Below, piece by piece: positions 1-7,931 of a stretch of 22,695 nucleotides of DNA (position 1 is the first letter of the stretch; each line of letters opens with the position of its first letter). The translations under genes were made by a program, and so were the position numbers. The notes below the pieces were generated by a model that saw only the letters and a program-made list of their open reading frames with translations, searched no databases and had not been told where the DNA came from. The stretch comes from CALACW01 sp002431305 (GTDB lineage Bacteria; Bacillota; Clostridia; Oscillospirales; Acutalibacteraceae), in contig CALACW010000106.1 in the NCBI GenBank assembly GCA_937890355.1, positions 1 to 22,695 on the forward strand. Direction: 5' to 3'.

Positions 1-11
1 AAATATAATTG

Positions 12-40
12 TTGATTTTATACAAAAAATATGATAAAAT
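12..40 (+). promoter_or_regulatory. Sigma-A-type promoter for the M20 peptidase operon
   Basis: A TTGATT box (12-17) and a TAAAAT box (35-40) are separated by exactly 17 bases, so transcription would begin near 47. This places the in-frame ATG at 31 upstream of the RNA start and supports translation from the ATG at 79. Both boxes are one or two bases from consensus. The region upstream of the window start is unseen. Confidence 0.6.
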
Positions 41-78
41 TAATCAAACCAAAAATTGAAGGAAAGTGTGATACACAA

Positions 79-1557
79 ATGGCAGAAAAAAAAGCCGCGG
101 CGGCAGCTGCTCTTGCCTCGGCGGGGGCACTGTTAGCAGCTAATACCGTTCGGGCAATTAAATTCAAACCCGAAAAGAAAGAATATCCTCCTCTCGAAAG
201 AGAAAAAGTAAATGTTGACAAATTTATAAAGAATCTTTCGGACGCAATAAAATTTAAAACGATTTCAAATAATGACCCTGAAAAAGTCGACTGGAATGAG
301 TTTAAACGTTTTCATGAATTCTTAAAAGAGAGATATCCGCATATTTTTTCAGTATTAAAAATTGAAGTCGTATCAAGAGCAAGTCTGCTCATGCGCTGGG
401 AGGGTAAGAACCCAACGCTGGACCCGATAGCTTTACTCGGACATCAGGATGTCGTACCGATTTCCGACGGAACGCTTGAGGACTGGAAGCATCCTCCTTT
501 CGACGGTGAAGTTGCAGACGGTTTTATATGGGGCAGGGGTGCTCTTGATATGAAAAACCACGTTATCGGAGTTTTGGAAGCTGTCGAAACCCTTCTTGAG
601 GAAGACTTTGAGCCCGAGCGTGACGTATATGTTCTTCTCGGACATAATGAAGAAACCGTTGCAACAAAAGAGTCCGGAGCTGACGCAATGGCGGCTCTTT
701 TAAAAGAACGCGGAGTTCATCTTGACTGTATAATTGACGAGGGAGGAGCTATTCTTCCCGTAAATGTTCCGCATTTGATGAATCTTAATCTCGCCGGCGT
801 AGGCATAGGTGAAAAGGGATATGCGGATTTTAAGATTTCTCTAAGAACAAAAGGCGGACATTCCGCTCAGCCTCCCAAACATACAGCTGTAGGAAAGATG
901 GCTGACGTCATAAAGGACATAGAGTCTCATCAGTTTAAGGCTCATCTTAATCCTTTTATGATAGATTTATTCACAAGAATAGGACAGAATATGTCTTTCC
1001 CCGGACGTTTCGTCGCTTGTAACATTAATTATATGAAACCGCTCATTACTAAAGTTATGACGTTTATTCCGCCGGCAGCTTCAATGATACGTACAACGAC
1101 GGGCGTTACTCAGATGTTCGGTTCGCCTCAGGCTAATGTTCTGCCTCAGAAAGCGTCGATTGTCGTTAATTTCAGAATTATGCCCGGTCAGTCTATTGCC
1201 GATGTTGAAAAACATCTTCATAAAGTTATCAGAAATAAAAATGTTGAAATTAAACTTCTCGGAGGCAAGGAGCCTTCACATCTTTCCGGTACGGACTCAA
1301 GGGCATTTCATGCTATTGAAGAAATCTGTAAACGTATGAACAACAATAATCTTGTTGCGCCGTATCTTGTTATGGGCGGTACCGATGCGTACAGATACGA
1401 AGGTATTTGTGAGAATGTGTACAGATATTCGCCGTTTATGGTCAATACTTCGCTTCTTCTTACAACGCACGGAACCAATGAGAGAATCCCCGTCGACTGC
1501 ATGGAGGACGGAGTTGCATTCTTTAAAATGTATATCAGAACCTTATCGGCAGAATAA
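79..1557 (+). CDS. M20 family metallopeptidase, PM20D1/CPS1-like
   Basis: This is a 492-residue zinc-dependent amidohydrolase of the M20 (carboxypeptidase / N-acyl-amino-acid hydrolase) family. The metal and catalytic residues are in the usual order: H122 and D124 (GHQDVV), D157 (GRGALDMK), catalytic E191 and metal-binding E192 (HNEE), and H464 (TTHG). The GGHSAQPP segment belongs to the inserted dimerisation lid. The segment around residues 46-60 (FIKNLSDAIKFKTIS) and the overall length resemble eukaryotic PM20D1 and yeast carboxypeptidase S more than bacterial DapE or PepT. Residues 5-22 form an alanine-rich hydrophobic stretch after two lysines, which could be a membrane anchor or uncleaved signal. 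An ATG at 31 is in frame but has no ribosome binding site and precedes the likely RNA start. GGAAAG at 61-66 serves the ATG at 79. The next gene starts 44 bases downstream, so the two are probably co-transcribed. The family is secure; the substrate is unknown. Confidence 0.9.
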   Translation: MAEKKAAAAAALASAGALLAANTVRAIKFKPEKKEYPPLEREKVNVDKFIKNLSDAIKFKTISNNDPEKVDWNEFKRFHEFLKERYPHIFSVLKIEVVSRASLLMRWEGKNPTLDPIALLGHQDVVPISDGTLEDWKHPPFDGEVADGFIWGRGALDMKNHVIGVLEAVETLLEEDFEPERDVYVLLGHNEETVATKESGADAMAALLKERGVHLDCIIDEGGAILPVNVPHLMNLNLAGVGIGEKGYADFKISLRTKGGHSAQPPKHTAVGKMADVIKDIESHQFKAHLNPFMIDLFTRIGQNMSFPGRFVACNINYMKPLITKVMTFIPPAASMIRTTTGVTQMFGSPQANVLPQKASIVVNFRIMPGQSIADVEKHLHKVIRNKNVEIKLLGGKEPSHLSGTDSRAFHAIEEICKRMNNNNLVAPYLVMGGTDAYRYEGICENVYRYSPFMVNTSLLLTTHGTNERIPVDCMEDGVAFFKMYIRTLSAE

Positions 1558-1601
1558 TGCGGTAAGTTTTCGGATAAATAAAAAAACGGAGTGATATGTA
1601 A

Positions 1602-3299
1602 ATGAAAAAAGCGCTGTCCCTTATTCTTTCCTTTTGTCTTATTTTGACAATCGGAATCATTCCCGCTTTTGCGGCAGACAAATCGGATATTAATCTGATT
1701 GTCGCTTCCGACCTTCACGTTTCGGAACAGACTGCATCGGCAGAAGATACGGATAATCCGTATGAATATTCGGCTTCTCATTCAAATCCCGCACTCAGCC
1801 TTGAGTCAAAGGCGATTTTTGCAAGTTTTCTTGAAAAAGCGTCTTCGTCGGGCGCAGATTATCTCTTTATTTCGGGCGACCTTGTCAATAAAGGTACGAT
1901 TGCTGAGCATCTGTACATGACAGAGGCTTTAAAAGCATTCGAGGATAAGACCGGAATAAAGGTTCTTGTTATCAACGGAAACCATGATATTTATACGACC
2001 GAGTCCGACGGAGTTAATGCGGCTCCCTCTGATTTTAAAAACATTTACGCTTCTTTCGGATACTCAGGTGCCGTCGCTTCCGACCCCGATTCGTGTTCGT
2101 ACGTTTATGATTTAAAATCAGGCTACAGACTTATCGCAATTGATACGTGCAATTACAAATCCAATGCCGATGCTCTTACAAAAGAGCGCGTCTCCTGGGT
2201 TAAGACCCAGCTTGAACAGGCTGAAAAAGACGGTAAAAAAGTTATTACAATGACCCACCATGCAATTACTGAGCATTTTGCCTATCAGAAGAAGGTAACT
2301 CCCAATCACATTATTAATTCATATGAGAGCTTCCCTGAGCTTCTTGCAGATAACGGAGTTGTTTATAATTTCTCCGGACATGTTCACATTAACGATATTG
2401 TTAAATATACATCCGTTAATATGAATTCTGTTTACGATGTTCAGACAACGTCTCTTTCCATGTATCCCGTCGCTTACAGAAACGTTAAATTCAGCGATTC
2501 ATCGGTTGATTTTAAGACGGAATATATCACGGATATCGACACGTCGCTTGTTTCATCGGGCGCAAACGAAGCCTCGCTTAAGGCTATGAAAGATGATTTT
2601 GTCTCCTATTCATACGGCTGTTTCGAAGCCGGCGTTTCCTCCATTGTTTATAAGAGACTTGCTTCTCCCGCGTCTATTGCTTCAAAAGTCGGTGAAGAGG
2701 GAAGCGCGGAATACAAGGCGGTATATAAACTCATAAGTAAACTTTCCGGTATTTTCTATTCGCCTATTTATAAAACAGATGAAAAGACAGAGGGCGAGAG
2801 CTTTGAATCTCTCGGTGAAAAATACGGATTTACCGTAACAGCTTCTGATTATAAGACTTACAATGAGCTTATCGCTAAGTTCGTTGCCGGATTCTATGAG
2901 GGCGACGAGAATTACGACGCAAACAGCGTTGAAATGAAAGTTGTAAAAGACTGTCTTAAAATCGGAATTGCATATGCTCTTGACGGTGAGGATGATATGA
3001 CCGCAAGTGTGCTTGCGTCTCTCATTCAAAAAATTACGGGCAAGCAGATTCCCTCCGTCATCACGGATTATCTTGCGAAAAGCCTTAACATTTCCGATTA
3101 CGCGTCATTATTTATCGATGAATATTTAGGACTCATTGTTGAGGAAATTACGGTTGACTGCTCTGTAGGCGATAATAATATTTCGCTTCCGTCATACAAA
3201 ATCAGTTCTCCCGAATATAATAAATTCGCAAACTTCCTTGATAAAATTCTTGAAATTATAAGAAAGATTTTCTCTATTCTTCAGAACTTTTTCGGATAA
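1602..3299 (+). CDS. Secreted calcineurin-like metallophosphoesterase
   Basis: This 565-residue protein begins with a clear signal peptide (KK, then a hydrophobic core at residues 5-20, then AFA-A near 22-25), so it is probably exported. The metallophosphoesterase motifs follow in order: D37-x-H39 (SDLH), GDLVNKG, G126-N127-H128-D129, H219-H220 (MTHHA) and G259-H260-x-H262 (GHVH). These would bind two metal ions and hydrolyse a phosphomonoester or diester. The roughly 290 residues after the catalytic domain have no motif I recognise and end in an amphipathic, hydrophobic tail rich in I, L and F that may contact the membrane. GGAG at 1588-1591 lies 10 bases before the ATG. The stop codon directly touches the start of the next small gene, which suggests translational coupling. 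The substrate cannot be read from sequence. Confidence 0.9.
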   Translation: MKKALSLILSFCLILTIGIIPAFAADKSDINLIVASDLHVSEQTASAEDTDNPYEYSASHSNPALSLESKAIFASFLEKASSSGADYLFISGDLVNKGTIAEHLYMTEALKAFEDKTGIKVLVINGNHDIYTTESDGVNAAPSDFKNIYASFGYSGAVASDPDSCSYVYDLKSGYRLIAIDTCNYKSNADALTKERVSWVKTQLEQAEKDGKKVITMTHHAITEHFAYQKKVTPNHIINSYESFPELLADNGVVYNFSGHVHINDIVKYTSVNMNSVYDVQTTSLSMYPVAYRNVKFSDSSVDFKTEYITDIDTSLVSSGANEASLKAMKDDFVSYSYGCFEAGVSSIVYKRLASPASIASKVGEEGSAEYKAVYKLISKLSGIFYSPIYKTDEKTEGESFESLGEKYGFTVTASDYKTYNELIAKFVAGFYEGDENYDANSVEMKVVKDCLKIGIAYALDGEDDMTASVLASLIQKITGKQIPSVITDYLAKSLNISDYASLFIDEYLGLIVEEITVDCSVGDNNISLPSYKISSPEYNKFANFLDKILEIIRKIFSILQNFFG

Positions 3300-3518
3300 A
3301 TGATTTGGCTGTTTTATATCTCGGCTTTTATCGTATTTATTTCGCTTATTATCGGTTTGATTCGTTATGAAAAGAGCGGATATTATAAATCTTTGCATTT
3401 TGATTCTCACAGCGACATGATGAAGAACAAATATGTTCCGAATGAAGAAAAACGGATTAAAATTAATAAGCTGTTAAAAGAAGCCGACGATTATTACGAA
3501 AAATACAAGGATAAATGA
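3300..3518 (+). CDS. Small membrane protein of unknown function
   Basis: This is a 72-residue protein with one hydrophobic segment at residues 2-21 followed by a charged, lysine- and tyrosine-rich tail (residues 22-72). That pattern fits a single-pass anchor with a cytoplasmic helix. Its ATG immediately follows the TAA of the phosphoesterase (TAAATG) and only a weak GGA lies upstream, so translation probably depends on ribosomes finishing the preceding gene. A strong terminator begins three bases after its stop codon, making it the last gene of the operon. I do not recognise a family. Tight coupling suggests a partner role for the exported phosphoesterase, which is an inference. Confidence 0.7.
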   Translation: MIWLFYISAFIVFISLIIGLIRYEKSGYYKSLHFDSHSDMMKNKYVPNEEKRIKINKLLKEADDYYEKYKDK

Positions 3519-3520
3519 AG

Positions 3521-3556
3521 AAAACCGCGAGGTCTTTTCGGGACTTAGCGGTTTTT
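3521..3556 (+). terminator. Rho-independent terminator of the M20-phosphoesterase operon
   Basis: AAAACCGC (3521-3528) pairs with GCGGTTTT (3548-3555). The stem continues inward as AGGTC against GACTT with one G-U pair, and the 3' arm runs into a T tract. It sits just after the stop codon at 3518. Confidence 0.88.
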
Positions 3557-3620
3557 GTATGCCGGTTAAAATTATTTATAGATTTTCTTTGCATATCTTA
3601 ATGCCCGCCCATGCTTTAGG

Positions 3621-3755
3621 TCAGCCGGCATAAAAAGCTGGATTATCTCCGGGTTTTGTAAGCATATTTAAGTATGAATTACCTATAAAAAATTTTGCAA
3701 ATGCTTTGTTCGGCTCGCCCTTTCCGAAAATATTAGAGTTGTCAAATTTTTTCAT
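3621..3755 (-). pseudogene. Truncated cupin / carboxymuconolactone-type gene remnant
   Basis: An ATG at 3755 preceded by AGGAG (3766-3770, 10-base spacing) opens 44 codons ending in TGA. The peptide contains NIFGKGEPN, FFIGNSYLN and LTKPGDNP, which match the amino end of the small Clostridial cupin-domain proteins often fused to or found beside carboxymuconolactone decarboxylase. The metal-binding cupin core (the HxH region) is absent. After the TGA, another frame continues to a TAA at 3572 and ends in ALRYAKKIYK, which looks like the carboxy end of a flavodoxin-like protein. An internal deletion joining two genes is therefore possible. Promoter and ribosome binding site remain intact, so a 44-residue peptide may still be made. 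The cupin assignment rests on remembered family sequence; the tail assignment is weak. Confidence 0.65.
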
Positions 3756-3781
3756 AAATAAAATTCTCCTTTGTTAATTTA

Positions 3782-3812
3782 ATTATACAACTTAAAGTTA
3801 GGTTTAAGTCGA
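3782..3812 (-). promoter_or_regulatory. MerR-type promoter with 19-bp spacer and operator
   Basis: Read on the minus strand, TCGACT (3812-3807) and TATAAT (3787-3782) are separated by 19 bases. The spacer holds the perfect inverted repeat ACTTAAA-N6-TTTAAGT (arms 3790-3796 and 3803-3809). An overlong spacer with a dyad inside it is the hallmark of promoters that MerR-family activators untwist. It drives the cupin remnant. No merR gene lies in the window, so the regulator would act in trans or has been lost. Confidence 0.75.
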
Positions 3813-3822
3813 TAGGTAAAAT

Positions 3823-3853
3823 AAAAAATCCGTCGTTTTTGGACGGATTTTTT
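3823..3853 (-). terminator. Terminator of the asd-dapA-dapB operon
   Basis: A 12-bp arm pair (3823-3834 with 3842-3853) encloses a 7-base loop. On the minus strand the hairpin ends in a T tract. It begins five bases after the dapB stop codon. The T and A flanks on both sides mean it could also stop rightward transcription. Confidence 0.9.
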
Positions 3854-3857
3854 TTAA

Positions 3858-4619
3858 TTAATTTTGAGATGAAATGACGTCTTTCATTGAATAGAGTCCG
3901 CTTTTTTTTCCTGCCATAAACGCTGCGGCGTCGAGCGCGCCGGATGCAAAAACGGTTTTTGACCTCGCAGAATGGGAGAATGTAATTATTTCATCCTCTC
4001 CGGCAAATATAACCTGATGCTCTCCGACAATATTTCCTCCGCGAACTGCATGCATGCCTATCTCTTTTTTATCGCGTTTCTGACGCCTGTCATGGCGGTC
4101 ATAAACAAGCTCGGGTTTGTAATCAAGACCTTTTTCAATTGATTTCTCGAGCATTAACGCCGTTCCGCTGGGCGCGTCAAGTTTAAGATTATGGTGCGCC
4201 TCAATAATCTCTATGTCAAAATTTTTTCCGAGTATTTTAGCTGCCTGTTCACATATATCAGAGAGCAGATTTATACCAAGTGACATATTTGCACTGCGGA
4301 AAAGCGCGCAGTTTTTTGACGAGAAGTTAATTTCTTCAATTTGTTCATCCGAGTATCCGGTTGAACATAAAACAGCGGGAATATGAGTTTTATTAACGTA
4401 TTCGAGCAGTCCTGCGAGGGCAGACGGATGTGAAAAGTCAATAATAACATCAAAGTTAACATTTACTTCATCAAACGAAGCAAAAACAGGGTAGTCAAGA
4501 TTGTTATCTTCTTTCAAATCTACGCCCGCTGTGATTTCGAATCCCACACGCGAATCAACAAGTGCGGTTACTGTTCGGCCCATATGACCGCAGCATCCGG
4601 AAAGTAAAAGCTTAATCAT
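3858..4619 (-). CDS. dapB: 4-hydroxy-tetrahydrodipicolinate reductase
   Basis: This enzyme performs the NAD(P)H-dependent reduction that follows DapA in the diaminopimelate/lysine pathway, in the cytoplasm. The 253-residue protein has the Rossmann start (LLSGCCGHMGRTV), the acidic end of the nucleotide-binding strand (GVDLKED), the CSTGY segment, and the signature EAHHNLKLDAPSGTA with the catalytic His-His and Lys plus the substrate-binding SGTA. The GGNIVGEHQVIF region follows. I chose the ATG at 4619: AAAGG directly abuts the upstream ATG at 4631 but stands 12 bases from 4619, and family members begin at this MIKxLLSG position. It is the last gene of the asd-dapA-dapB operon, 33 bases after dapA, with a terminator right behind it. 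Confidence 0.96.
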   Translation of the reverse strand: MIKLLLSGCCGHMGRTVTALVDSRVGFEITAGVDLKEDNNLDYPVFASFDEVNVNFDVIIDFSHPSALAGLLEYVNKTHIPAVLCSTGYSDEQIEEINFSSKNCALFRSANMSLGINLLSDICEQAAKILGKNFDIEIIEAHHNLKLDAPSGTALMLEKSIEKGLDYKPELVYDRHDRRQKRDKKEIGMHAVRGGNIVGEHQVIFAGEDEIITFSHSARSKTVFASGALDAAAFMAGKKSGLYSMKDVISSQN

Positions 4620-4652
4620 TTTATTATTCATCCTTTAAACAGTCGATGTATT

Positions 4653-5543
4653 TTAAATGAGTCCGTGATTTTCTAGCGCCTTGCGCAGTCTTGCCTTATT
4701 TTCTTCACTGAGTGTACCGAGAGGCATTCTGCATCTGCCGACGTTGAATCCCATCATATTCATGGCTTCTTTTACGGGAATCGGGTTTACGTCGCAGAAA
4801 AGCGCCGTGCACAAATCCATATATTCAAGCTGTAATGCTGTCGCTTCGCCGGTTTTTCCTTCAAGATAGAATTGTGCAATATCGTGAGCGACCTCGGGAA
4901 CTACATGCGAGAGAACAGATATAACGCCTTTTCCGCCGAGTGACATTATGGGAACAATCTGATCGTCGTTTCCGGAATATAAACTGAAATCCTTAGAACA
5001 CAGCGCCGCAGTCTGTCCGATTGAAGAAATATTACCGCTGGCTTCTTTTATACCGACAATATTTTTATGCTTTGATATTTCAAATATAGTTTCCGGTTTC
5101 ATCGTCATTCCGGTTCTGCCGGGAATATGATAGAGAATTATCGGAGTGTTTACCCTGTCGGCGATATAATTATAGTGCTCGATAATTCCGCTCTGCGACG
5201 TTTTATTGTAATAAGGCGTAACCATTAATAATGCGTCAGCTCCGGCTTTTTCGCATTCGTTTGCAAGACCGACGCAGTAGAATGTATCGTTGCTTCCGCA
5301 GCTTGCAATAACAGGCACTCTGCCGTTAACTGTTTTCACACAGTGATTGACAAGTTCAATGTGCTCAGGGACGCTTAATGTCGGAGCTTCGCCGGTGGTT
5401 CCGGCAACAACGACAGCGTCTGTTTTATGAGCAATCTGATACTCAACTATTTCGTCAAATTTGTCGTAATCGATTTTTTTCAAGTCCGGGGTAAACGGCG
5501 TAATTACCGCAACCGCTGCTCCCGTAAAAACAGGATTTGACAT
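4653..5543 (-). CDS. dapA: 4-hydroxy-tetrahydrodipicolinate synthase
   Basis: This enzyme condenses pyruvate with aspartate-4-semialdehyde, the committed step to diaminopimelate and lysine. The 296-residue TIM barrel shows T49-T50 in AGTTGEAPTL, tyrosines in PYYNKTS (111-112), Y138 and R143 in YHIPGRTG, and the Schiff-base lysine K166 in GIKEASGN. All family hallmarks are present and the length is normal. AAAGGTG lies 7 bases before the ATG. It sits 17 bases after asd, whose product is its substrate, and 33 bases before dapB, whose product uses its output. The operon order therefore follows the reaction order. Confidence 0.97.
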   Translation of the reverse strand: MSNPVFTGAAVAVITPFTPDLKKIDYDKFDEIVEYQIAHKTDAVVVAGTTGEAPTLSVPEHIELVNHCVKTVNGRVPVIASCGSNDTFYCVGLANECEKAGADALLMVTPYYNKTSQSGIIEHYNYIADRVNTPIILYHIPGRTGMTMKPETIFEISKHKNIVGIKEASGNISSIGQTAALCSKDFSLYSGNDDQIVPIMSLGGKGVISVLSHVVPEVAHDIAQFYLEGKTGEATALQLEYMDLCTALFCDVNPIPVKEAMNMMGFNVGRCRMPLGTLSEENKARLRKALENHGLI

Positions 5544-5560
5544 GATAAATCACCTTTCAA

Positions 5561-6655
5561 TCAATTAAATTTCGGCTCTATATAACCCTCAGCGCAGAGA
5601 AGTTCGGCGAGAAGAACCGCGCCGCCTGCCGCTCCTCTGAGAGTGTTATGTGAAATGCATACGAATTTGTAATCATACTGGGTGTCTTCGCGAAGTCTGC
5701 CTGTTGAAATTGCCATTCCGCCCTCAAGGTCTCTGCAAAGTTTCGTCTGAGGCATATCATCCTCAGTATAATAATGTATAAACTGTTTCGGAGCCGAGGG
5801 AAGGTTAAGTTCCTGCGGTCTGCCCGAAAATTCAGACCATATTTTGAGTATTTCATCCTTAGTCGGCTTCTTCTTAAAATTAACAAAAACCGAGGCAAGA
5901 TGACCGTCTGAAACGGGAACCCTTATGCACTGTGCCGTAAAATTCGGATTATCTGCAGGAATAATTTTTCCGTCCTTGATTTCACCCCAAATTTTAAGAG
6001 GTTCTTTCTCGCTTTTCTCTTCTTCTCCTCCGATATAGGGGATAACGTTGTCAACCATTTCGGGCCATCTTTCAAATGTTTTTCCCGCTCCTGAAATAGC
6101 CTGATATGTGCTTACAAGAACATCTTTTACGCCGAAATCCTTATCGAGAGGATAAAGCGCGGGAACATAACTTTGAAGCGAGCAGTTTGATTTAACGGCA
6201 ATAAAGCCTCTCTTTGTCCCGAGTCTCTTTTTCTGAGCGTCAATAATTTTAATGTGTTCCGAATTAAGCTCGGGAATAACCATCGGCACGTCATCCGTGA
6301 ATCGGTTTGCTGAGTTGTTCGAAACAACAGGACACTCGGCTTTGGCATATTTTTCTTCGAGAGCTCTGATTTGGTCTTTTTTCATATCTACTGCGCAGAA
6401 TACAAAATCGACCGCCTGCGCAATTTTTTCTACGTCGTTATCTGCGTCCATTACGGTCATTTCGCCGATGTATTCGGGCATTTCCTTTTTCATAACCCAT
6501 CTCGAACCGAGCGCGTCCTTATATTTCTTGCCAGCCGATCTCGGGGAAGCCGCAAGGACGGTGATATCAAACCACGGATGCGTGTCGAGAATCGTTATAA
6601 ACCTCTGTCCGACCATACCCGTAGCGCCTATGATTCCTACTTTATATTTTTTCAT
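5561..6655 (-). CDS. asd: Aspartate-semialdehyde dehydrogenase, archaeal/fungal-type
   Basis: This enzyme reduces aspartyl phosphate to aspartate-4-semialdehyde with NADPH, feeding lysine, threonine and methionine synthesis. The 364-residue protein begins with the Rossmann motif GIIGATGMVGQ (residues 8-18). The nucleophile is C158 in KSNCSLQ and the general base is H252 in VPVSDGH. The SNCSLQ version of the active site and the length of about 360 fit the archaeal/fungal branch of the family rather than the E. coli branch. GGAGG (6663-6667) lies 7 bases before the ATG at 6655; an in-frame TTG two codons upstream is a poorer start. It heads the asd-dapA-dapB operon and is divergent from queA. 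Confidence 0.95.
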   Translation of the reverse strand: MKKYKVGIIGATGMVGQRFITILDTHPWFDITVLAASPRSAGKKYKDALGSRWVMKKEMPEYIGEMTVMDADNDVEKIAQAVDFVFCAVDMKKDQIRALEEKYAKAECPVVSNNSANRFTDDVPMVIPELNSEHIKIIDAQKKRLGTKRGFIAVKSNCSLQSYVPALYPLDKDFGVKDVLVSTYQAISGAGKTFERWPEMVDNVIPYIGGEEEKSEKEPLKIWGEIKDGKIIPADNPNFTAQCIRVPVSDGHLASVFVNFKKKPTKDEILKIWSEFSGRPQELNLPSAPKQFIHYYTEDDMPQTKLCRDLEGGMAISTGRLREDTQYDYKFVCISHNTLRGAAGGAVLLAELLCAEGYIEPKFN

Positions 6656-6750
6656 GACCAAACCTCCAAAAAAACAAAAAAACTGTTGTAATTAATCGTG
6701 TTATGCAATATAATCATTAGGTAATGTTAAAAAAACCTGCATTAATGTAT

Positions 6751-6779
6751 ATATTATCATTAAAATAATACTTAGTCAA
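6751..6779 (-). promoter_or_regulatory. Promoter of the asd-dapA-dapB operon
   Basis: On the minus strand TTGACT (6779-6774) is followed after 17 bases by TAATAT (6756-6751); GATAAT at 6758-6753 with a 15-base spacer is the alternative -10. The 5' leader would be about 90 bases. I see no lysine riboswitch or other recognisable leader structure in it. No convincing promoter for the divergent queA gene was found in the same 162-base intergenic stretch. Confidence 0.6.
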
Positions 6780-6817
6780 CATTAACATGATATTTTTAAA
6801 TAATTTGGTGAGAATAT

Positions 6818-7846
6818 ATGAAAAAAAGTGATTTTTATTTTGAACTTCCCGAAGAATTGATAGCCCAGCATCCCGCGCAGAAACGCGATATGTCGAGACT
6901 CCTTTGTCTCGGACGAAAGAGCGGTCAAATCGAGCATAAGCATTTTTATGATGTTATCGATTATTTAAAACCCGGAGACTGTCTTGTTCTTAATAATACG
7001 AAGGTTCTTCCCGCACGTCTTTACGGCATAAAAAAGACGGGGGCAAAAGTAGAGTTTTTGATGCTGAAAAATCTCGGAGACGACCGCTGGGAGGTCATAA
7101 CCGGTCCCGGACGAAAGGCGAGAGAGGGAGACGAATTCGATTTCGGAAACGATATTCTTCATGCAAATGTTGAAAAAGTCCTAAATAACGGAAACCGAAT
7201 CGCTCATTTTACGTATGCGGGTTCTAATATCTATGAAGTTCTCGACAAAATAGGCGAAATGCCTCTGCCTCATTATATAAAAGAAAAATTGACAGACAAT
7301 GAAAGATATCAAACGGTTTATGCTAAAGATCCCGGTTCTGCCGCCGCACCTACTGCGGGACTTCATTTCACGCCGGAGCTCCTTGAGAAAATAAAAGAAA
7401 AAGGCGTAGATATAGCTTATGTTACGCTTCACGTCGGAATAGGTACGTTCAGACCGGTTAAAACGGAGAATATAGAAGAACATAAAATGCATACGGAGCA
7501 CTACTATATCGATGCCGAAAACGCCGAAAAAATTAATAAGGCAAAATTAAGCGGGAACAGAATTATCGCAGTCGGAACAACATCGTGCAGAACGCTTGAA
7601 TCGGCTTCATCACCTGAAGACGGAACTGTAAAAGAATGTACCGGCGATACCTGTATATTTATATATCCCGGATATAAATTTAAATGCATCGACGGTCTGA
7701 TTACAAATTTCCATCTGCCCGAAAGTACGCTTATCATGCTTGTTTCCGCATTCTGCGGCAGAGAAAATACGCTTAACGCCTACAAAGTTGCGGTTGAGAA
7801 TAAATACAGATTTTTCTCATTCGGAGATGCAATGCTCATATTATAA
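6818..7846 (+). CDS. queA: tRNA preQ1(34) S-adenosylmethionine ribosyltransferase-isomerase
   Basis: QueA transfers and rearranges the ribose of S-adenosylmethionine onto preQ1 at tRNA position 34, giving epoxyqueuosine. The 342-residue protein has the family's conserved blocks in order: FELPEELIAQHPA near the start, NNTKVLPARL, GEMPLPHYIKE, PTAGLHFTPELL, LHVGIGTFRPV, AVGTTSCRTLE and TNFHLPESTLIMLVSAFCG near the end. GGTGAG lies 5 bases before the ATG. It acts directly after Tgt in the queuosine pathway and normally sits beside tgt. Here a toxin-antitoxin pair separates them. Confidence 0.97.
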   Translation: MKKSDFYFELPEELIAQHPAQKRDMSRLLCLGRKSGQIEHKHFYDVIDYLKPGDCLVLNNTKVLPARLYGIKKTGAKVEFLMLKNLGDDRWEVITGPGRKAREGDEFDFGNDILHANVEKVLNNGNRIAHFTYAGSNIYEVLDKIGEMPLPHYIKEKLTDNERYQTVYAKDPGSAAAPTAGLHFTPELLEKIKEKGVDIAYVTLHVGIGTFRPVKTENIEEHKMHTEHYYIDAENAEKINKAKLSGNRIIAVGTTSCRTLESASSPEDGTVKECTGDTCIFIYPGYKFKCIDGLITNFHLPESTLIMLVSAFCGRENTLNAYKVAVENKYRFFSFGDAMLIL

Positions 7847-7890
7847 TCAGAATGTATTTATGTTATATACATAATCTGATTGACTTTTTG
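7845..7890 (+). terminator. Probable terminator after queA
   Basis: The sequence overlapping the queA stop forms a hairpin: AATCAGA (7845-7851) with TCTGATT (7875-7881), and ATGTAT (7852-7857) with ATACAT (7867-7872), with an AA bulge. A short T run follows (7885-7889). The stem is AT-rich and the T run is modest, so termination may be partial. The hairpin end overlaps the -35 box of the toxin-antitoxin promoter. Confidence 0.5.
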
Positions 7891-7908
7891 TGTGTTTTGA
7901 GTTATTAT
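7880..7908 (+). promoter_or_regulatory. Promoter of the toxin-antitoxin pair
   Basis: TTGACT (7880-7885) and TATTAT (7903-7908) are spaced by 17 bases, giving an RNA start near 7915 and a leader of only about 17 bases before the antitoxin ATG. Antitoxins of this family usually repress their own promoter. I see no clear operator palindrome beyond the overlapping queA hairpin. Confidence 0.65.
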
Positions 7909-7931
7909 TTGTTTAGACGGAGGCGATTAAA

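Noticed and set aside
31..78. In-frame ATG at 31 as start of the M20 peptidase
   Set aside because: No ribosome binding site precedes it and the best promoter places the RNA start near 47; the ATG at 79 has GGAAAG upstream.
1308..1781. Long antisense frame over the M20 and phosphoesterase genes, and similar antisense frames elsewhere
   Set aside because: They mirror codon use of strong genes on the other strand and have no ribosome binding sites or recognisable domains.
6656..6817. Lysine riboswitch upstream of asd
   Set aside because: The leader is only about 90 bases, AT-rich and without the multi-helix lysine aptamer pattern.
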